From Psychrobacter immobilis (GTDB lineage Bacteria; Pseudomonadota; Gammaproteobacteria; Pseudomonadales; Moraxellaceae): 64,000 nt of DNA. Shown here one piece after another: positions 31,157 through 39,875 of the stretch. The stretch covers positions 1 through 64,000 of the forward strand of contig NZ_CAJGZN010000001.1 in NCBI RefSeq assembly GCF_904846235.1, read 5' to 3'. Below the pieces are notes generated by a model. It made no database searches, was not told the DNA's origin, and saw only the letters and a program-made list of their open reading frames with translations. How positions within the stretch are numbered: the stretch's first letter is position 1; each line of letters begins with the position of its first letter. The translations under genes and the position numbers were made by a program.

Positions 31157-32682
31157 TGAGTACAGCTACTACTGATAACAATGCCGTCCGTGAACACGCC
31201 GTGCGTAAAGAGCTATTTGTCGATGGCTATGAAGTGGTCATCGGTATCGAGATTCACTGCCAGCTAAATACGGAAAGTAAGATTTTCTCAAGTGCGCCGA
31301 CTGATTTTGGTCATGAGCCAAACAGCCAAGCTAGCATCGTCGATTTGGGTTTGCCTGGCGTATTACCAGTGCTAAATGCTGGTGTGGTCGATCGCGCATT
31401 AAAATTCGGTATCGGTGTCAATGCTGAGCTGGGTCTGTTTAATACGTTTGACCGTAAAAACTACTTTTATCCTGATTTACCTAAAGGCTACCAAATCACT
31501 CAGATGGCCAATCCTATCGTGGGTGAAGGCTACATCGATGTCGTGGTCAACGAAGGCGAAAAGAACGAGTATCCGAAACGTATGGGGATTACTCGCGCGC
31601 ATCTAGAAGAAGATGCAGGTAAATCTGTACATGACGCAGTCGACGGTATGACCGGTGTGGATCTTAACCGTGCAGGTACACCACTAATCGAAATCGTCTC
31701 TGAACCAGACATGCGCTCAGCCCACGAAGCACTTGCCTATATTAAAGCCATTCATCAGCTAGTTACTTGGCTAGGTATCTCAGACGCAGTAATGGCTGAA
31801 GGCTCATTCCGCTGTGACTGTAACGTCTCTGTACGTAAACCTGGTGATGATCTTGGTACACGTACTGAGCTAAAGAACTTAAACTCATTCCGCTTCATCG
31901 AGCGTGCTATCAATCGTGAAATCGAACGTCAAATCGATATCTTGGAAGACGGTGGCAAAGTCGTTCAAGCGACGATGCTATATGATCCAGAGCGTGACGA
32001 AACGCGTACCATGCGTACCAAAGAAGACGCCAACGACTATCGCTACTTCCCTGATCCTGACCTGCTACCTGTCCGAATCGAGCAGCATACTGTTGATGCG
32101 ATCAAAGCAGCTATGCCAGAGCTACCTGTCGCTCGCCGTGCACGTTTTGAAGAAGCGCTTGGTCTGTCAGAATATGACGCTCGTATCTTGACTGGTAGTC
32201 GTCAAATTGCTGACTACTTCGAAGATGTGGTGGCTGAAATCGGTCAGCAAGATGCCAAAATGGCTGGCAACTGGGTCATGGGCGACTTGCTCGGCGCACT
32301 GAACAAAGATGACACCGACATCATCGACTCCCCTATCAGCGCTAAGCAATTGGCTGGCATGCTCAAGCGTATCAAAGATGACACGCTATCTGGCAAACTG
32401 GCTAAAAAAGTCTTTAGTGCTCTATATGAGCGCGAAGGCGGCGATGGTGATGATGCAGCAGATAAAATCATCAAAGACAAAGGCCTCAAGCAAGAAACCG
32501 ATACTGGTGCTATCAAAGCGATGGTCGAAGAAGTCATCGCAAAAAATGAAGCGATGGTAGAAGAATATCGCGGCGGTAAAGAAAAAGCCTTTAACGGTCT
32601 GGTCGGTCAGGTCATGAAAGCCAGTCGCGGTAGTGCAAACCCACAGCAAGTGAACCAAATTCTAAAAGAATTATTGGGTTAA
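31156..32682 (+). CDS. gatB: Amidotransferase subunit GatB
   Basis: 508 aa with the kinase-like cradle domain ([20 protein letters not shown], then [14 protein letters not shown]) and a C-terminal tRNA-binding YqeY-like helical domain ending [15 protein letters not shown]. It activates Glu-tRNA(Gln) or Asp-tRNA(Asn) with ATP and amidates it. The N terminus is about 20 residues longer than usual. Confidence 0.98.
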   Translation: MSTATTDNNAVREHAVRKELFVDGYEVVIGIEIHCQLNTESKIFSSAPTDFGHEPNSQASIVDLGLPGVLPVLNAGVVDRALKFGIGVNAELGLFNTFDRKNYFYPDLPKGYQITQMANPIVGEGYIDVVVNEGEKNEYPKRMGITRAHLEEDAGKSVHDAVDGMTGVDLNRAGTPLIEIVSEPDMRSAHEALAYIKAIHQLVTWLGISDAVMAEGSFRCDCNVSVRKPGDDLGTRTELKNLNSFRFIERAINREIERQIDILEDGGKVVQATMLYDPERDETRTMRTKEDANDYRYFPDPDLLPVRIEQHTVDAIKAAMPELPVARRARFEEALGLSEYDARILTGSRQIADYFEDVVAEIGQQDAKMAGNWVMGDLLGALNKDDTDIIDSPISAKQLAGMLKRIKDDTLSGKLAKKVFSALYEREGGDGDDAADKIIKDKGLKQETDTGAIKAMVEEVIAKNEAMVEEYRGGKEKAFNGLVGQVMKASRGSANPQQVNQILKELLG

Positions 32683-32796
32683 CATTGGCTGCTAAGCAAT
32701 TATACTGACTATGCTAGGCAGAATAATATTGTAGAGTTTGGCTGCTATAAATAGCCCTTGCAATATACATAATTTTGCGTAAAATAGTCAGTCACT

Positions 32797-32873
32797 CGGG
32801 GCGTAGCGCAGTCTGGTAGCGCACTACACTGGGGGTGTAGTGGTCGCAGGTTCAAATCCTGCCGTTCCGACCA
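32797..32873 (+). tRNA. tRNA-Pro (anticodon GGG)
   Basis: A 77-nt cloverleaf. Acceptor CGGGGCG pairs with CGTTCCG, the anticodon stem CTACA/TGTAG holds the loop CTGGGGG with anticodon GGG, the T arm contains GGTTCAAATCC, and CCA is encoded. It follows gatB and marks the start of an accessory patch. I searched the 4 kb downstream by eye and found no repeat of its 3' end. Confidence 0.96.
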
Positions 32874-32892
32874 AACATAGCAGTAATAAGAA

Positions 32893-32928
32893 AAGCCAAT
32901 CATTGTTTTCAATGGTTGGCTTTTTTTT
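32893..32928 (+). terminator. Intrinsic terminator after tRNA-Pro
   Basis: A 13-bp stem AAGCCAATCATTG / CAATGGTTGGCTT (one G-T pair) followed by a run of eight T. A strong terminator for the tRNA transcript. Confidence 0.92.
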
Positions 32929-33087
32929 GTGCTAAATTTGATGGGTGGTTTTATGATGTTTTGATTGAGCAAACAATAATAAAAATCTTGCAAGGCATGA
33001 CAAGTAATCGAAATCCAGCCGTTCATACACCTTTAGGCTGGCACTGCCTTGTACCTACTTTGTTTTAAGGGTGTAGAGGTGTGAATT

Positions 33088-34083
33088 GTGGGAGTACTAG
33101 ATGAAGCAAGAGAGAAAGCGAACTGCTATATATCACCAAAAGATTTCTTATGTTTCATGTCGTATAAGCTAGGAGAGCCAATTCAAGAGATCGTATCTTT
33201 TTTGCTGTATAACAATTTTGATGAGCTAGTAAACGAATATTACATAGACCGACATTACCGCATTTATTCGTGCAACGATATTGATCGTAAGTATAAAACC
33301 AGTACGCTATTTCATGAGATCGCAAAAGATGGCTTTCTCGACTATATGATGTTTTGTAATTCTTTTTATGATGATTGCCTAGAAGATGATGATGCAGATT
33401 TAGATTTTTATGAGCCTATTGAAATAGACTTTTATTATAGTTTGGAAGAATTGCAGAAAATTGGCTTTTTAAAGAAGCTCAACTTGCCTTTAGAGAAAGG
33501 TAGGACGCTAGATTATAGCGTGACTGGCGATGATATGGTAACAGCAAAAGAGCCTAAAGACGGGATAAGAACATTTAAACTAATAGACACTAATGTCGTA
33601 AGTGAGGCTGAAAGAGCCAAGCAAGAACAGTCTATAATAGATGAGTATGGCGAGAACTCACAAGCTCGTAACTTTCATAAGCTTATTACAATGGCATCAA
33701 GAGGAGAGCTTCCACAGCAAAAAACAGGATTTAAGAGTGACAAACAAATTATTAATGAACTTCAAGAGCAAGTAGCGCAGCTTACTACTTATCATAACAA
33801 AGCACAGGACAAAGTAGCCGAACTTGAAAACCGACTAGCACAAGCCAAAACTGAAATAGTAGACAAGTCAGCTAATGACGAGCCAACACACCATAAAAGT
33901 GTAGGTTCTATGCAAGCGTTAGTCACCACACTTATTAAAATGGCTGAATATGATAAAGAACACTTAGCCGATCCTTATGGAGAACTTAATAAGCTTATTC
34001 AAGCTAAGGCTGAGGCGTTAGGACTCTCTGTTAAAAAAGACTTCATTGCAAAATGGCTAAAGAAAGCTGATGAGGTTCTATAG
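33088..34083 (+). CDS. Hypothetical coiled-coil protein of the accessory patch
   Basis: 331 aa starting at GTG 33088, 7 nt after AGAGGT. I do not recognise a named family. The first 100 residues contain a possible helix-turn-helix-like stretch (ISPKDFLCFMSYKLGEPIQE). Residues about 105-120 are strongly acidic (DDCLEDDDADLDFYE). Residues 220-270 form a clear coiled coil (NELQEQVAQL ... AELENRLAQAKTE). The C-terminal 60 residues (ADPYGELNKLIQAKAEALGL) resemble a small domain found at the end of many Moraxellaceae plasmid and island proteins. No membrane segments. A DNA-binding or accessory regulator role is a guess. Confidence 0.55.
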   Translation: MGVLDEAREKANCYISPKDFLCFMSYKLGEPIQEIVSFLLYNNFDELVNEYYIDRHYRIYSCNDIDRKYKTSTLFHEIAKDGFLDYMMFCNSFYDDCLEDDDADLDFYEPIEIDFYYSLEELQKIGFLKKLNLPLEKGRTLDYSVTGDDMVTAKEPKDGIRTFKLIDTNVVSEAERAKQEQSIIDEYGENSQARNFHKLITMASRGELPQQKTGFKSDKQIINELQEQVAQLTTYHNKAQDKVAELENRLAQAKTEIVDKSANDEPTHHKSVGSMQALVTTLIKMAEYDKEHLADPYGELNKLIQAKAEALGLSVKKDFIAKWLKKADEVL

Positions 34084-34187
34084 AACTCTGCCATTTTCTA
34101 TATAGAACTATCGAACTACCCTATTTCATAAAATAAATCCATACCAGCCGCAGCAATCAAGTTACGGTAAATTATGGAGCTAGACAC

Positions 34188-34231
34188 ATGAAACAGAGAA
34201 ATCATATCCCAACTAAGCCAAAACAAAAACC
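34188..34231 (+). pseudogene. Cut-off gene start at IS256 border
   Basis: ATG 34188 is 8 nt after a GGAG site and reads MKQRNHIPTKPKQKP before entering the IS and stopping four codons later. The spacing and ribosome binding site suggest a real gene whose body was lost or separated when the IS arrived. Too short to identify. Confidence 0.4.
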
Positions 34232-35533
34232 GGGAGTTTCCTAAAAACTGTGTAACTGCTTATAATCCATTAACAGGAGAATAAGCAATGACTACTCAAT
34301 CTGACATTAAAAAACTGGCCGAGCAAATGGCTGGTAGCATGAAAAGCTTTGATAACATCAAAGACTTCCAAAAGCAGCTCATGCAATCTTTTATCGATAC
34401 TGCCTTAGAGGCTGAGATGGAAGACCATCTCGGCTACCCCAAGCATGAGAAAGCAGATAAACCAAACAAGCGCAACGGACACACTAAAAAGACCGTCCGC
34501 AGTGATACAGGCGATCTTGAAATCTCTACCCCAAGAGACCGTGATAGCAGCTTTGAGCCTGTACTCGTTAGTAAGCATCAAACCCGTATCTCAGGTCTCG
34601 ATGATAAAATCATATTCCTTTACGCCAAGGGTCAAACCACCACTGAGATCGTAGAGAGCATTAAAGAGCTCTACGATGTCGACATTTCAAGCTCTCTTGT
34701 CTCAAGAGTCACCGATAATATCTTAGACGACATCACCGCTTGGCAGAACCGGCCACTGAGCAGTGTTTATCCTATCGTCTATTTAGACTGCATCGTCGTC
34801 AAAGTACGTCAAGACAAGCAGATCATCAACAAAGCCATTTACTTAGCCCTAGGCATCAATCTTAGCGGTAAAAAAGAGCTGCTTGGTATGTGGCTCTCAG
34901 AGAATGAAGGCGCTAAGTTCTGGCTGGGCGTTCTTACCGAGCTTCAAAACCGCGGGGTGCAAGACATCTTAATCGCTTGTGTCGATGGCTTAAAGGGCTT
35001 CCCCGATGCCATCAATACGGTTTATCCTAAAGCTCAGGTTCAGCTGTGTATCGTGCATATGGTGCGTTACTCCATGAAGTTCGTACCATGGACGGATAAG
35101 AAGGCCGTAGCGGCTGATTTAAAGGCCATCTATGGCGCTGATACGCTTGAGATGGCAGAGGCCAATCTTGAGCACTTTGATGAGGTGTGGGGCGAGAAAT
35201 ACCCGCATGTGGTCAAGTCTTGGCGCAATAACTGGGAGGGCTTAACGGTGTTCTTTAATTACCCTAAAGACATCAGAAAAGCCATCTATACCACCAATGC
35301 TATTGAGTCATTGAACAGCGTGATTCGAACAGCGGTGAATAAGCGTAAGGTGTTCCCCTCTGATCAGGCAGCATTTAAAGTGGTGTACTTAGCCACCCAG
35401 CAGGCATCCAAAAAGTGGTCGATGCCCATTCGTAACTGGACGTCTGCTTTGAATCGCTTTATGATTATGTTTGATGATCGTATAAGCAGGCATTTAATCT
35501 AAATGGCAGTTACACAGAATCTGAGATGGGCTC
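34232..35533 (+). mobile_element. IS256-family insertion sequence, second copy, no target duplication
   Basis: 1302 bp with the same 28-bp inverted repeats as the copy at 5883 (inner part CTGTGTAACTGC). The 8 bases on the left (CAAAAACC) and on the right (TATCGATC) do not match, so one or both flanks changed after insertion, most simply by an adjacent deletion or recombination between copies. The transposase is intact. Confidence 0.92.
34288..35502 (+). CDS. IS256-family transposase (Mutator type), second copy
   Basis: 404 aa with DDE residues in YLDCIVVKVR, ACVDGLKGF and TTNAIESLN. Compared with the copy at 5939, several residues differ (for example NLSGKK in place of ALDGKK, and EKYPHVVK in place of KEYPHVIK), with many silent changes. 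The two therefore entered or diverged separately. Both are intact, so transposition in trans is possible. Confidence 0.95.
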   Translation: MTTQSDIKKLAEQMAGSMKSFDNIKDFQKQLMQSFIDTALEAEMEDHLGYPKHEKADKPNKRNGHTKKTVRSDTGDLEISTPRDRDSSFEPVLVSKHQTRISGLDDKIIFLYAKGQTTTEIVESIKELYDVDISSSLVSRVTDNILDDITAWQNRPLSSVYPIVYLDCIVVKVRQDKQIINKAIYLALGINLSGKKELLGMWLSENEGAKFWLGVLTELQNRGVQDILIACVDGLKGFPDAINTVYPKAQVQLCIVHMVRYSMKFVPWTDKKAVAADLKAIYGADTLEMAEANLEHFDEVWGEKYPHVVKSWRNNWEGLTVFFNYPKDIRKAIYTTNAIESLNSVIRTAVNKRKVFPSDQAAFKVVYLATQQASKKWSMPIRNWTSALNRFMIMFDDRISRHLI

Positions 35534-36603
35534 TATCGATCATCACTATCAGTGACTGCATTATTAATTATATTAGGTAATTTATTCAAAATCGAAATTG
35601 TGATTTGGTGCTCATAGTCATTCATACGCTTACTGATATGATACTCTGTCTCTTCGCCGTCTTTTTTCAATTCTTTTTTGAGTAGAGGTATAATTTGTGT
35701 CTTACAGAGATGTTGTGCTTCTGCTATAAATTTGATGATTGTGTCTGATACACCAGCATCCAAAGTGTATAGTCGACTTGTACAGTATTTAACGTGTCGT
35801 ATATAACGTTCTTCATCTATAAGCTCTTTTCTAATGACAACGTGTGTCAGATATACAAATAGATCATTACTACCGCCATCTTCATGTAAAAAACGTTTAA
35901 TAGAATAAGGATTTTGTCTTGATTTGTCGGCAATACCTATTAAAAACCAGTAACGCTCACTTTCAATGACAAAGAACTTTTTACGCTTTGCCTCTCTTTT
36001 TATAATATCAGGTAATTTGTCTTGTTCCTGAAAGTCTATATCAGTAGAATCCCATGCGCGAAAGTCTCGCCCCTGAATCTTTTGCTTAATAAATACTTCT
36101 TTAAAGTATGTTTTTACGATATCAGTATTTAAGTGCCTTATACCAGGTTGTACTATAAGATTTACATTATCGATCCAAAATGCTAAATCGTATAAAAATG
36201 CTTTTTTTATACTTTCACGACTTTTTTGGTCTAAAATATGATCACCTATATGAATACGGTTAAGATAATCGATCATCGCCTCTACTTTATCAGCAAGTTC
36301 AATAGCATCATATGAATCCGGCTTGGACTCAATAAATTTCAACATCTGTATAGCAATTGCTTTTAGCTCTCGATGACGAATTGCTGTTTTAGATAACAAA
36401 CTTCTCAAATCATCTGGAATGATATAAGTAAAATTTGGGCTAATGTTCCTTTTTGATAATATTTTTTCGTACACACTTTTACGACTGGGTATATCGAGCT
36501 GCGGCAAAATACTGATAAGAATGGTTTTCCAGTTACCACCTAATGCTGGGTCTATCGATTTTAATTGATAAACTTGGTATTCTGAGAGCTCATACACATA
36601 CAT
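35533..36603 (-). CDS. Hypothetical protein, probably 3'-truncated by IS256
   Basis: 356 aa from ATG 36603. No family recognised. It is rich in basic and aromatic residues, mostly helical by composition, with no membrane segment or signal peptide. The stop codon TAG takes its last base from the end of the IS at 35533, so the natural C terminus was probably removed. The sequence is AT-rich compared with the neighbours, pointing to transfer. Position beside a tRNA gene with IS debris suggests defence or mobile-element cargo, but nothing in the protein proves that. Confidence 0.5.
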   Translation of the reverse strand: MYVYELSEYQVYQLKSIDPALGGNWKTILISILPQLDIPSRKSVYEKILSKRNISPNFTYIIPDDLRSLLSKTAIRHRELKAIAIQMLKFIESKPDSYDAIELADKVEAMIDYLNRIHIGDHILDQKSRESIKKAFLYDLAFWIDNVNLIVQPGIRHLNTDIVKTYFKEVFIKQKIQGRDFRAWDSTDIDFQEQDKLPDIIKREAKRKKFFVIESERYWFLIGIADKSRQNPYSIKRFLHEDGGSNDLFVYLTHVVIRKELIDEERYIRHVKYCTSRLYTLDAGVSDTIIKFIAEAQHLCKTQIIPLLKKELKKDGEETEYHISKRMNDYEHQITISILNKLPNIINNAVTDSDDR

Positions 36604-36724
36604 ATTACAATTTCCTTTACAGAACTAATGTTTGCACAAATGCTCGCTATCTTAGCATCTATCAAATAACTATCACAGCATCTTTATTTCTCAGGCAGCT
36701 AGTTTAATAAACTAAGGTAAGATT

Positions 36725-37138
36725 ATGACCACCTCAAAAGTAACCTACCAAGGCAATTTACGCACCCAAGCCATTCACCTACAGTCGAATAATCAAATCA
36801 TCACTGATGCGCCGACAGACAATCATGGTAAGGGCGAAGCGTTTTCACCGACTGATTTACTAGCGACCAGTTTGGGTAGTTGTATCTTAACAATTATTGG
36901 TATCAAAGCCGAAGCGATGGACATCGATATCTCAGGTACGACCGCAGAAGTTACCAAAGTCATGGCGGCGAAACCAAGACGTGTGAGTGAAATACACGTT
37001 GTAGTCAATTTCGCTAAGGCATTGGACGAGAGTACCTTAAAACGGTTTTATAAAACCGCGTTGACCTGTCCAGTAGGCAATAGCTTGGATCCTGCCATTA
37101 CTCAAAATCTAGTGTTTAACAATGGCACAGACGCCTAA
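36725..37138 (+). CDS. OsmC-family protein
   Basis: 137 aa with both redox cysteines of the OsmC/Ohr fold, in LATSLGSCILTIIG and ALTCPVGNSL. Family members reduce organic peroxides using these cysteines. The general OsmC-like (YhfA-type) branch is less well defined, so substrate is unknown. A flavodoxin-like gene follows directly, suggesting a redox pair. Confidence 0.88.
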   Translation: MTTSKVTYQGNLRTQAIHLQSNNQIITDAPTDNHGKGEAFSPTDLLATSLGSCILTIIGIKAEAMDIDISGTTAEVTKVMAAKPRRVSEIHVVVNFAKALDESTLKRFYKTALTCPVGNSLDPAITQNLVFNNGTDA

Positions 37139-37139
37139 T

Positions 37140-37604
37140 ATGTCTACTAAGACTTTACTCATCGTCGCTCATATGCCATCGCCCAATACTCAGAAATTGG
37201 CGCAGGCAGCTTATGACGGTGCCAATCATCCTGATATAGATATCACTGTCATTTTGAAATCACCGCAGGATACGCAGCCTGAAGACGTGTTGGCTGCTGA
37301 TGCGTTACTGCTAGGTACGACTGAGAATCTGGCGTATATGGCAGGGCTGACCAAGGACTTTTTTGATCGTTGCTATTATCCCGTGCTAGAAGAGAAGCAA
37401 GGCATGCCATTTGCGGTATATATACGGGCAGGGCATGATGGTACAGGTACCAAGCTTGCGCTCAAAACGATTACGACGGGGTTACGTTGGTCATGGATTC
37501 AAGAGGCGCTGATACTACAGGGCGATTGGCAAGATAGCTTTGCTGAGCAAGTAGAAGAGCTTGCTATGACGCTTGCTGCTGGGGTAGAGGCAGGTATTTA
37601 CTAG
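37140..37604 (+). CDS. Flavodoxin-family protein / NAD(P)H-dependent reductase
   Basis: 154 aa from ATG 37140, one base after the osmC-like stop; an in-frame ATG at 37122 within that gene would add six residues. The N-terminal TLLIVAHMPSPNTQKLAQAA fits the FMN phosphate loop, and LLLGTTENLAYMAGLTKDFF the second flavin loop of the flavodoxin fold. Likely an electron carrier or quinone-type reductase. Exact partner unknown. Confidence 0.78.
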   Translation: MSTKTLLIVAHMPSPNTQKLAQAAYDGANHPDIDITVILKSPQDTQPEDVLAADALLLGTTENLAYMAGLTKDFFDRCYYPVLEEKQGMPFAVYIRAGHDGTGTKLALKTITTGLRWSWIQEALILQGDWQDSFAEQVEELAMTLAAGVEAGIY

Positions 37605-37702
37605 TAGTCTAGTTGTTTGGCGGGCATTAGGTTGGTCATAGACAGTGCTTGTTCATCTACTGCTATCAATACTGAGAGCATAACAAACGGTCTGGGAGGA
37701 TA

Positions 37703-38395
37703 GTGATGCATGACAATAATCTGGATAGTGATAATTCAAATAGTAAAGTAGATATTTCTGCATTGCCGTTTTCTCAAGCGTGTGAAAATAATAAGCAGCC
37801 TATTCTAAAAGTACTTCAAACAGAGCTACAAGGCTTTAGTCATGTGCTAGAGATTGGCTCTGGGACAGGTCAGCATAGTGTTTACTTTGCTCCTAATCTG
37901 CCTGAGATATCTTGGCAAACCAGTGATGTCATTAGTAATCACCGTCCTATAATCGCTTGGCACAATGCGTATCCTGCACCCAATCTATATTCACCATTAG
38001 CGTTTGATTTAGCGCATGACTCTGTACCTGTTGGTGGTCATTTAGATAGTAATCATTTAAATAGCAGTGATATAGCCAAACCTTATGATGTGATATTTAC
38101 AGCCAATACTTTGCATATCATTAGCTGGGCTTTGGTGGAGCGGTTATTTGCATTGGTTGGTGAGGTGCTACCTGTGGATGGCAAGCTGATTATATATGGT
38201 CCTTTTAATGAGCATGGTAACTATACCAGTGAAGGGAATCAGCGATTTGATGCGATGTTGAGAGCAGGTAATCCTGATAGCGGCATTCGCGATAAAGAAG
38301 ATGTCGTTAGTTTAGCAAATGCTCATCATTTACAACTTTCTAAAACGTATGCGATGCCTGCCAATAACCAGCTATTGGTATTTCAAAAAAGCTAA
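37703..38395 (+). CDS. DUF938-family SAM-dependent methyltransferase
   Basis: 230 aa. The SAM-binding motif I is HVLEIGSGTGQHSVYFA, later DVIFTANTLHIISW and LIIYGPFNEHGNYTSEGNQR, the signature of DUF938 (METTL26-like) proteins. The substrate of this family is not known. A good GGGAGGA site precedes the ATG. An extra 15 residues with repeated DSNHLNS are low-complexity. It converges on the dienelactone hydrolase gene across a shared terminator. Confidence 0.88.
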   Translation: MMHDNNLDSDNSNSKVDISALPFSQACENNKQPILKVLQTELQGFSHVLEIGSGTGQHSVYFAPNLPEISWQTSDVISNHRPIIAWHNAYPAPNLYSPLAFDLAHDSVPVGGHLDSNHLNSSDIAKPYDVIFTANTLHIISWALVERLFALVGEVLPVDGKLIIYGPFNEHGNYTSEGNQRFDAMLRAGNPDSGIRDKEDVVSLANAHHLQLSKTYAMPANNQLLVFQKS

Positions 38396-38425
38396 ATAGT
38401 TAAAGCTTTAGCAAAAATTAAATAA

Positions 38426-38479
38426 ACAAAAAGACACCTTGATGGATCATTATTAGATCTTATTAAGGTGTCTTTTTGT
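38426..38479. terminator. Bidirectional terminator
   Basis: A perfect 15-bp inverted repeat, ACAAAAAGACACCTT (38426-38440) and AAGGTGTCTTTTTGT (38465-38479), with A and T tracts inside the arms. It closes both the methyltransferase and the dienelactone hydrolase transcripts. Confidence 0.9.
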
Positions 38480-38523
38480 TTGGGCTTGCTTGTATTATTA
38501 CTTATTCGACTTGTGCCACTGGA

Positions 38524-39315
38524 TTATTTATATTCTTCTGCTAAAAAATCTAAGTAACGCTTCCAAGAGCGCTGATCTGCACGTGCATCGTATCTATCAC
38601 TACCGAACACGCTAAAGGCGTGTGGCGCGCCGCTGTAGGTAACCATCTCATGAGGTACTTTGGCTGCTTCTAAGGTCTTGCCCAAAGTCGCAAAGCTCTC
38701 TAGCGAGACAGATTGGTCAGCAGAGCCATGGAATACTAGGATTTCTCCCGTAGTTTTGTCATAACTTTGACCAGTTGGAATATCGAAGGCACCGTGGAAG
38801 GGTACAAAGGCTTTTTGCTCAAAACCTGAGCGTGCTAGCTCTAACGCAACCGTACCGCCGAAACAATATCCCATGGTCGTGCCTTTACGCACATCATTGC
38901 CTTGTAGTTGTCCAGCTGTTAATGCCCCTGCCAATATGCGACGCATTTTATTACGATCATCATATAGCTCCCCAGTTAGGCGTTTGTTTTCTTCGATAGA
39001 AGTAGGGCGAATGCCTTGTCCAAACATATCGGCCGCCAATACGTTGTAGCCTTCAGCCGCTAACATATCAGCACGTTTGCGCTCATAGTCAGTTAGACCA
39101 TCCCAATCATGAATCAATAAGATAAAAGGTGCATTAGCTTTGTCCGCCTTGGCGTAATAGCCTTCGTACGCTTTATCATCGACCGTATAGGTCACGTTTT
39201 TGGTCGTGATAGCAGCAGCCGTTTGACTGAGCGTTAATGCCATTAGACCCATTGATGCGCCTACTAGCAATGAGTGATAAGGTTTTTTAGTCGGGGAGCT
39301 TAGAGTTGGTAACAT
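38524..39315 (-). CDS. Exported dienelactone hydrolase-family protein
   Basis: 263 aa from ATG 39315, which has AAGG 5 nt upstream; a longer frame to 39399 exists but lacks that. Residues 1-34 form a signal peptide (KPYHSLLVGASMGLMALTLS, then QTAAA), so it is likely periplasmic. The alpha/beta-hydrolase core has nucleophile Cys in TMGYCFGGTVALEL, Asp in FHGSADQSV and His in APHAFSVFG, the DLH triad. The physiological substrate is unknown; many bacterial relatives are general carboxymethyl-lactone or ester hydrolases. Confidence 0.88.
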   Translation of the reverse strand: MLPTLSSPTKKPYHSLLVGASMGLMALTLSQTAAAITTKNVTYTVDDKAYEGYYAKADKANAPFILLIHDWDGLTDYERKRADMLAAEGYNVLAADMFGQGIRPTSIEENKRLTGELYDDRNKMRRILAGALTAGQLQGNDVRKGTTMGYCFGGTVALELARSGFEQKAFVPFHGAFDIPTGQSYDKTTGEILVFHGSADQSVSLESFATLGKTLEAAKVPHEMVTYSGAPHAFSVFGSDRYDARADQRSWKRYLDFLAEEYK

Positions 39316-39875
39316 GGTAGGTAGCCTTATAGTTATATAAAAAATAGTCGCATCATCAAATCTATATAAACCCGCTACATCTTCATCTTCGCTAACCATA
39401 CTAATGTACAGCTTGCGCTCGGTTTTCTTGTATCGAAATTATCTGAATTCAACGATATAAAAAAGATAAATATAAGGCTAAAACCCTGCCAATTTATTTA
39501 TCAATAGTCTCTGGTACTTCATAAAAAGCATACCTTAAAGAATAACTACATTACAAGATTCTATTGTTAACGTTTATGCACCTTTAAGACCATCTAAAGC
39601 AGCTGGTTTATAGCGTCTATAGACCTTAACCAAACATCAACAAGGTTTACTATATACGCAACTATATTTGACTTATTTTTTGGGTAGTATAACTCCTAAG
39701 CCTATTATTCCTTTACGAATTTTAGTGCGGTATCAATTTAACGCTCGACAATGCTGAAAACACAGACAAATAAATGACAGATGAAGTCACCACTATTTCA
39801 AAGGATATCAAACCTGTGTAGGCACTCTTTTAATGATTTAAAAGAGCACTCTCAATCTATTAGCTAGGATTTTTT
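39316..39875. other. Divergent intergenic region upstream of katE
   Basis: 560 bases without a gene. AT-rich. No regulator box was recognised with confidence. A TTGACT at about 39668 has only a poorly spaced -10. The katE ribosome binding site (AGGA, 6 nt before ATG) is clear. Confidence 0.4.

Noticed and set aside
32797..36720. tRNA-Pro 3' end as an active attachment site
   Set aside because: No integrase gene nearby and no second copy of the T-arm/acceptor sequence before the osmC-like gene.
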